A stretch of DNA of 32,784 nt from Nocardia abscessus NBRC 100374. Its GTDB lineage: Bacteria; Actinomycetota; Actinomycetes; Mycobacteriales; Mycobacteriaceae. The position numbers and the translations under genes are program-made. Positions 29,294-32,784 of this stretch are shown piece by piece (the first letter of the stretch is position 1; the number at the start of each line of letters is the position of its first letter). The DNA is taken from the NCBI RefSeq assembly GCF_000308455.1, contig NZ_BAFP01000070.1:1-32784 (forward strand), read 5' to 3'. The notes below the pieces were generated by a model. That model searched no databases, was not told the origin of the DNA, and saw only the letters and a list, made by a program, of their open reading frames with translations.

Positions 29294-29869
29294 ATGGGGA
29301 CCGAACGTACCGTTCGCGAGGTCGTGGACCTGATCGTCGAACTCGGTCTCATCGATCCGGACACACCCACGCGGCTGACTTTGGTGGCGGAATCGCTCGA
29401 CGAGCCGCTGACCTACTACGGACACACCGAGCGGAGCGCCGTACTCACTCTGCTCAGCGAGGTCGGTATCCGATACACCCTCGACTACAAGACATTTCGC
29501 GGCATCGATGAATGCACCGACGACGAACGGCGGGAATGGTACGAGACCGAACTGGAGTCGATTGCCGCCTGTAGTCGCGGCAGGGTGGCCGTCACCAACG
29601 TCCGGCTGGTCGAGAACGACACGAAATCGGAGCTCCTGTTCGACTGCAACGGTGTCACCGAGTCGTGGCCGGTCTACCCCGGTGACGACGAAGACGTGGA
29701 AGCCTCGCTCGTCTTCGCCACCTCCCTCACCGGAATTCACACCGGTGCCGTCGAACGATTCTGTTCCGTGGATCCCCCGGACGAAGACGTCAGCGGAGAA
29801 GCCGTTTTCGGCGACCCGGAGGCGCTCAATCGCCTGGGTGCGCATTTCGGCCTCACCTTCGCGCCATAG
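29294..29869 (+). CDS. Acidic hypothetical protein
   Basis: A 191-residue, strongly acidic protein that I do not recognise. It begins TERTVREVVDLIVELGLIDPD, has a middle block YTLDYKTFRGIDECTDDERREWYETELESI, and ends with GLTFAP. Two cysteines sit in mixed surroundings and no TM segment or signal is seen. ATG 29294 is preceded by GGAGGAGGA, a strong Shine-Dalgarno sequence. No functional link with neighbours is visible. Confidence 0.75.
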   Translation: MGTERTVREVVDLIVELGLIDPDTPTRLTLVAESLDEPLTYYGHTERSAVLTLLSEVGIRYTLDYKTFRGIDECTDDERREWYETELESIAACSRGRVAVTNVRLVENDTKSELLFDCNGVTESWPVYPGDDEDVEASLVFATSLTGIHTGAVERFCSVDPPDEDVSGEAVFGDPEALNRLGAHFGLTFAP

Positions 29870-29910
29870 ATGAGCGGACGGCCCAGGTTCCAGCACGCCT
29901 GGGGTTGTGA

Positions 29911-30528
29911 TCAGGTTTCGAGGTAGGCGACGATTCCGCCGATCAGTGCCTGGACGGCGTCGTCGAGGTTGCCATAGGTGCCGAGGGTGCGTTCGGAGGT
30001 GATTCCGCGCATGGCTGCCGGGATGAGTGCGGCTACCTGCCGCACTTTGACCGGGTCGAGTTCGAGATCTGCGAACGCTTTCTGACAAGCCTTGTCCCAG
30101 TTCGGCTTCCACGACGCGAGTTCGGCGGCAGTGAGCGGGTAGTCGCGTTCGAGTTCGGTGTGGTCGCGAGGGAGGGCGGCGCGGAGGGTTTCGATGGCGA
30201 GTGATTCGGGTTTGCGCAGTCCTACGGCCATCGCCGTGATCATGGCGGTCACGCGTTCGTGCAGGCTTCCGTCGGATCTGATTCCGGCGGGAAGGTCGCC
30301 GCGTTTGTCGGCGGTGTAGCGCAGGACTGCTGCCCACAGGCCGTCGATGTCGCCGAACTGGTATTTGACGACGCTCCAGGTCGCGCCGATGTCGCGGGCG
30401 ATCCGGTTGCCCGACACCGCGGCGGGGTCGCCGGTCGCCAGCGTGGCGATCGCCGCCTCGAGCATGCTTTCCCGGGATTGGATCCCGCGCCTGTTGGCGC
30501 GTCGCCCGCTCGCCGCCACTTCCGTCAC
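29911..30528 (-). CDS. TetR-family regulator
   Basis: A 205-residue TetR/AcrR repressor. HTH region: RRGIQSRESMLEAAIATLATGDPAAVSGNRIARDIGATWSVVKYQFGDIDGLW, about residues 14-65; the remainder is a helical ligand domain. The GTG at 30528 follows TAGACT (30537-30542 in reverse) by 8 nt. It is divergent from the Rieske oxygenase and probably controls it through the inverted repeat at 30566-30602. The effector is presumably the oxygenase substrate or a related steroid/aromatic, an inference from context. Confidence 0.85.
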   Translation of the reverse strand: MTEVAASGRRANRRGIQSRESMLEAAIATLATGDPAAVSGNRIARDIGATWSVVKYQFGDIDGLWAAVLRYTADKRGDLPAGIRSDGSLHERVTAMITAMAVGLRKPESLAIETLRAALPRDHTELERDYPLTAAELASWKPNWDKACQKAFADLELDPVKVRQVAALIPAAMRGITSERTLGTYGNLDDAVQALIGGIVAYLET

Positions 30529-30565
30529 GAGGCTCGAGTCTATCGGCCATGCTGTACCAAGTTTC

Positions 30566-30602
30566 GTAGAACCCTCTTGAATTCTTTCGCAGAGGGTTCT
30601 AC
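30566..30602. promoter_or_regulatory. Inverted repeat, probable operator of divergent TetR/Rieske pair
   Basis: GTAGAACCCTCT, 13-nt spacer, AGAGGGTTCTAC: 12-bp perfect arms. It lies between the TetR and Rieske genes, 24 bp from the TetR -10 and about 60 bp upstream of the Rieske start. Length and position fit an operator better than a terminator, since both flanking genes are transcribed away from it. Confidence 0.6.
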
Positions 30603-30662
30603 GCTCAGATCGCCGCGTGGGGTCCAGCAGCCCAGCAGCCCTCGGGAGCGTGGAGGATCGAT

Positions 30663-31727
30663 ATGGCGAAACCACTACTGCCGATGGAGCCGACGGGTTG
30701 GTTCCAAGTGGCCTGGTGCAGCGAGATAGCGGCCGGCGCAGTGCACAGGATGAAGTACTTCGGGCGTGAGATGGTCGCCTGGCGTTCGGTGTCCGGCCGG
30801 GTCGCGGTGTTCGACGCCTATTGTGAGCACCTCGGCGCTCACCTCGGTTACGGCGGTCATGTGGCGGGCGAGAATCTCGTGTGCCCTTTCCACGGCTGGG
30901 AATGGAACCGTGCGGGGCGCAACGTCTGCATTCCGTACGAGAGCCATCCGAACAAGGGGCGCCGGATCCGCAGCTACCCGGTGGTGGAGCGGAACGAAGC
31001 GGTGTGGATCTGGTACGACGTCGAGGGCCGCGCTCCGTATTTCGAGATTCCGGACATGTTCGAGGCATTCGGCGACGGCAAGACCGCTGCCGACTACTAC
31101 CCTCCGGTGCCTGCGGCCACGCTGTATCGGCCGGGGTTGGAGTTGCACCCGCAGTACGGCATGGAGAACGGTGTCGATTTCGCGCACTTCAAGTTCGTGC
31201 ACAAGACACCGTTCGTCCCGGAGTTCACTCGTCACGACTTCTCCGGTCCTGTTTCCTTTGTCGACTTCACCATCGCCTTCGACGAGGGGGTGGCCGAGGA
31301 CCAAGTCGACAGCGGCGTCGAATCGATCAACGCGGGTTTGGGATGCTCCATCACCAAGAGTTGGGGCATGGTCGACAACCGCACCATGCCCGCGGTGACA
31401 CCCGTGGACGAATACACCTCCGACGTCCGCTTCACCGTGTGGATCGGACGCAGACCCGGGGACGACGGCCCCGAGATCACCCGATACGGAAAGACCATGG
31501 CCGGTTTCGTCATCGAGCAGTTCGAAGCCGACGTCCACATCTGGGCTCATCAGCGCTATTCGGATCCGCCCGCGCTCTCGCCCAAGGAATTCGCGGGTTT
31601 CAAGGCGCTACGTGAATGGGCGATGCAGTTCTACCCCGACGGCGGCCCGGTCGGCACCGCGCCGTACCAGCCTTACAGCGGCGCTGTCGAACCCCCGCGG
31701 CGCGCGGACGGCACGGCCATCTCATGA
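30663..31727 (+). CDS. Rieske non-heme iron oxygenase, KshA-like
   Basis: Oxygenase component of a Rieske mononuclear iron system, 354 residues. The 2Fe-2S ligands are in CEHLGAHLG and CPFHGWEW (CxH...CxxH), and the catalytic iron ligands in NGVDFAHFKFVH (D...H....H) with a later acidic residue. The arrangement GAHLGYGGHVAGENLVCPFHGWEW...GRNVCIPYE resembles KshA, the 3-ketosteroid 9-alpha-hydroxylase oxygenase of actinobacteria, but steroid specificity is not established. Needs a reductase (KshB-like), which is not in this window. ATG 30663 has GGAGG upstream. Confidence 0.88.
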   Translation: MAKPLLPMEPTGWFQVAWCSEIAAGAVHRMKYFGREMVAWRSVSGRVAVFDAYCEHLGAHLGYGGHVAGENLVCPFHGWEWNRAGRNVCIPYESHPNKGRRIRSYPVVERNEAVWIWYDVEGRAPYFEIPDMFEAFGDGKTAADYYPPVPAATLYRPGLELHPQYGMENGVDFAHFKFVHKTPFVPEFTRHDFSGPVSFVDFTIAFDEGVAEDQVDSGVESINAGLGCSITKSWGMVDNRTMPAVTPVDEYTSDVRFTVWIGRRPGDDGPEITRYGKTMAGFVIEQFEADVHIWAHQRYSDPPALSPKEFAGFKALREWAMQFYPDGGPVGTAPYQPYSGAVEPPRRADGTAIS

Positions 31728-31788
31728 GCCCGTTCGCCGTTGCGCCGCAAGCATCAACCGTCGAACCGCAAATCGAAAGGCCCACCCA

Positions 31789-32784
31789 ATGAGCACCTCC
31801 GACAAGGTTCGGGTATTCCAGGTTGCGACCGGCAACCTCGGTACCGAGATGATCGGCCGCATCCAGAACCATCCCGACCTCGACCTCGTCGGACTGCACT
31901 GCTATTCGCCCGACAAGATCGGCCGGGACGCGGGCGAGATCGTCGGCATCGGACCCATCGGCGTGACCGCCACCGGCTCGGTCGAACAGATCATCGCCGC
32001 GAAACCGGACGTGCTCACTTTCCACGGGGTATTCCCCGACGAGGACCTCTCCGAGAAAGTCCTCGAGGCGGGCATCAACATCGTGACCACCGCGGACTGG
32101 ATCACGGGATACCACCGCGACGCCAACCACCCGCATCCGGCGGGCCGGAAGGTCAGCGAGGTCATCCAGGCCGCCTGCGAGCGCGGCAACGCGACCTTCT
32201 ACGGCACCGGCATGAATCCCGGCCTGTGCCAGATCCTCGGCATCGTGCATACCGCCGACGTGGCCGATATCGAGAACATCACCGTCACCGAATCGGTCGA
32301 CGTCTCCTGTCACCATTCCGTCGACACCTGGAAAGCCGTCGGCTACGGTCGTCCGATCGACGACCCGACCATCCCGGACTCGCTCTACAAAAACACCGCG
32401 GTGTTCGCCGACTCGGTCTACCTCATGGCCGACGCCTTCGACCTGGAACTCGACGAGGTGCGCTTCGGCTACGAACTCGGCGCCTGCACCGAAGACGTCG
32501 ACCTCGGCTGGTACTTCCTCCCGAAGGGCTCGCTCGGCGCCAACTACATCAAATATCAGGGGATCGTCGGAGGCGTGCCGCGCGTGGAAACCCACCTCGA
32601 ATGGCAGATGACCCCGTTGACCGAGCCGGCCTGGAATATCAAGGGCTGCTACATCACCCAGATCATTGGCGACCCGAACATCTACAGCAAACACATGGTC
32701 ATCCCGCGCAAGGGCACAGATCTCTCCAACCCGGAAAACTTCGCCTCGATCGGCATGACGGTGACCGGGCTACCCGCCCTCAAC
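31789..32784 (+). CDS. DapB-like NAD(P)-binding dehydrogenase, partial (3' end beyond window)
   Basis: At least 332 residues, open to the right edge. The N-terminus KVRVFQVATGNLGTEMIGRI is a Rossmann segment of the dihydrodipicolinate-reductase N-terminal type, followed by DLDLVGLHCYSPDKIGRDAG and KPDVLTFHG; later GNATFYGTGMNPGLC. Proteins of this kind are common beside steroid/aromatic catabolic genes in mycobacteria, often with unknown substrate, and are longer than true DapB. ATG 31789 has GAAAGG upstream. It lies 61 bp downstream of the Rieske gene on the same strand, so co-transcription is likely. Confidence 0.82.
   Translation, partial: MSTSDKVRVFQVATGNLGTEMIGRIQNHPDLDLVGLHCYSPDKIGRDAGEIVGIGPIGVTATGSVEQIIAAKPDVLTFHGVFPDEDLSEKVLEAGINIVTTADWITGYHRDANHPHPAGRKVSEVIQAACERGNATFYGTGMNPGLCQILGIVHTADVADIENITVTESVDVSCHHSVDTWKAVGYGRPIDDPTIPDSLYKNTAVFADSVYLMADAFDLELDEVRFGYELGACTEDVDLGWYFLPKGSLGANYIKYQGIVGGVPRVETHLEWQMTPLTEPAWNIKGCYITQIIGDPNIYSKHMVIPRKGTDLSNPENFASIGMTVTGLPALN

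Noticed and set aside
29093..30550. Minus-strand frame of 485 codons covering the acidic orphan gene and the TetR gene
   Set aside because: It spans two independent genes and is Arg/Gly-rich; the acidic orphan has a strong Shine-Dalgarno sequence and the TetR reading frame has a clear HTH.
31600..32694. Minus-strand frame of 364 codons near the right edge
   Set aside because: Antisense to the DapB-like gene, whose Rossmann N-terminus is clear and whose frame is open for all 332 codons to the edge.

Overview
The window looks like chromosomal DNA from a Nocardia-like actinomycete (mycolic-acid group, order Mycobacteriales). The reasons are very high GC with GC-rich third codon positions, frequent GTG starts, a four-gene histidine kinase/roadblock/DUF742/GTPase 'conservon', an lpqS-cysK2-MFS operon of the mycobacterial RicR copper regulon, an F420-type oxidoreductase and a GabD2-type dehydrogenase. 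Many genes have a TANNNT -10 hexamer 6-8 nt before the start codon and no Shine-Dalgarno sequence, which suggests leaderless transcripts. I saw no tRNA, rRNA, CRISPR array, insertion sequence or prophage.

Layout. 1-4000: an acyl-CoA thioesterase and a 14-TM DHA2 drug exporter are divergent from their likely HxlR regulator, with a palindromic operator between them; a Nudix hydrolase and a small membrane protein follow. 4000-12300: this is the most unusual block. Two paralogous atypical response regulators (4127-4867 + and 11520-12284 -) face inward around a large XRE-STAND-WD40 protein and a translationally coupled pair, a PaaK-like adenylate-forming ligase and a ThiF/E1-like protein (the ThiF half of the Rv1355c/MoeY type). 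I know of no described system with this composition and it is my leading candidate for something new. 12385-16112: a complete conservon (GTPase, DUF742, roadblock, NIT-domain histidine kinase), directly upstream of the second regulator.

16365-22250: GabD2-type aldehyde dehydrogenase, a DUF779 protein without the usual cysteines, a GAF/winged-helix/BTAD-like regulator, a YjbR-like protein, a small lipoprotein, a type I phosphodiesterase and an NTF2-like protein. 22309-25833: a TetR regulator divergent from a reductase of the dihydroflavonol-reductase type with a perfect 19-bp palindrome between them, an LLM-class oxidoreductase, and a PIN-domain protein overlapped by a 53-codon upstream gene (toxin-antitoxin-like).

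25953-29052: the lpqS-cysK2-MFS operon behind a perfect ATACCCC-TTA-GGGGTAT box that fills the -35/-10 spacer, consistent with copper-responsive repression by a RicR/CsoR protein. 29294-32784: an acidic orphan protein, a TetR regulator divergent from a Rieske oxygenase of the KshA type with a 12-bp-arm inverted repeat between them, and a DapB-like dehydrogenase cut by the window edge.

All family assignments rest on reading motifs in the translations and on remembered families; no database search was run.
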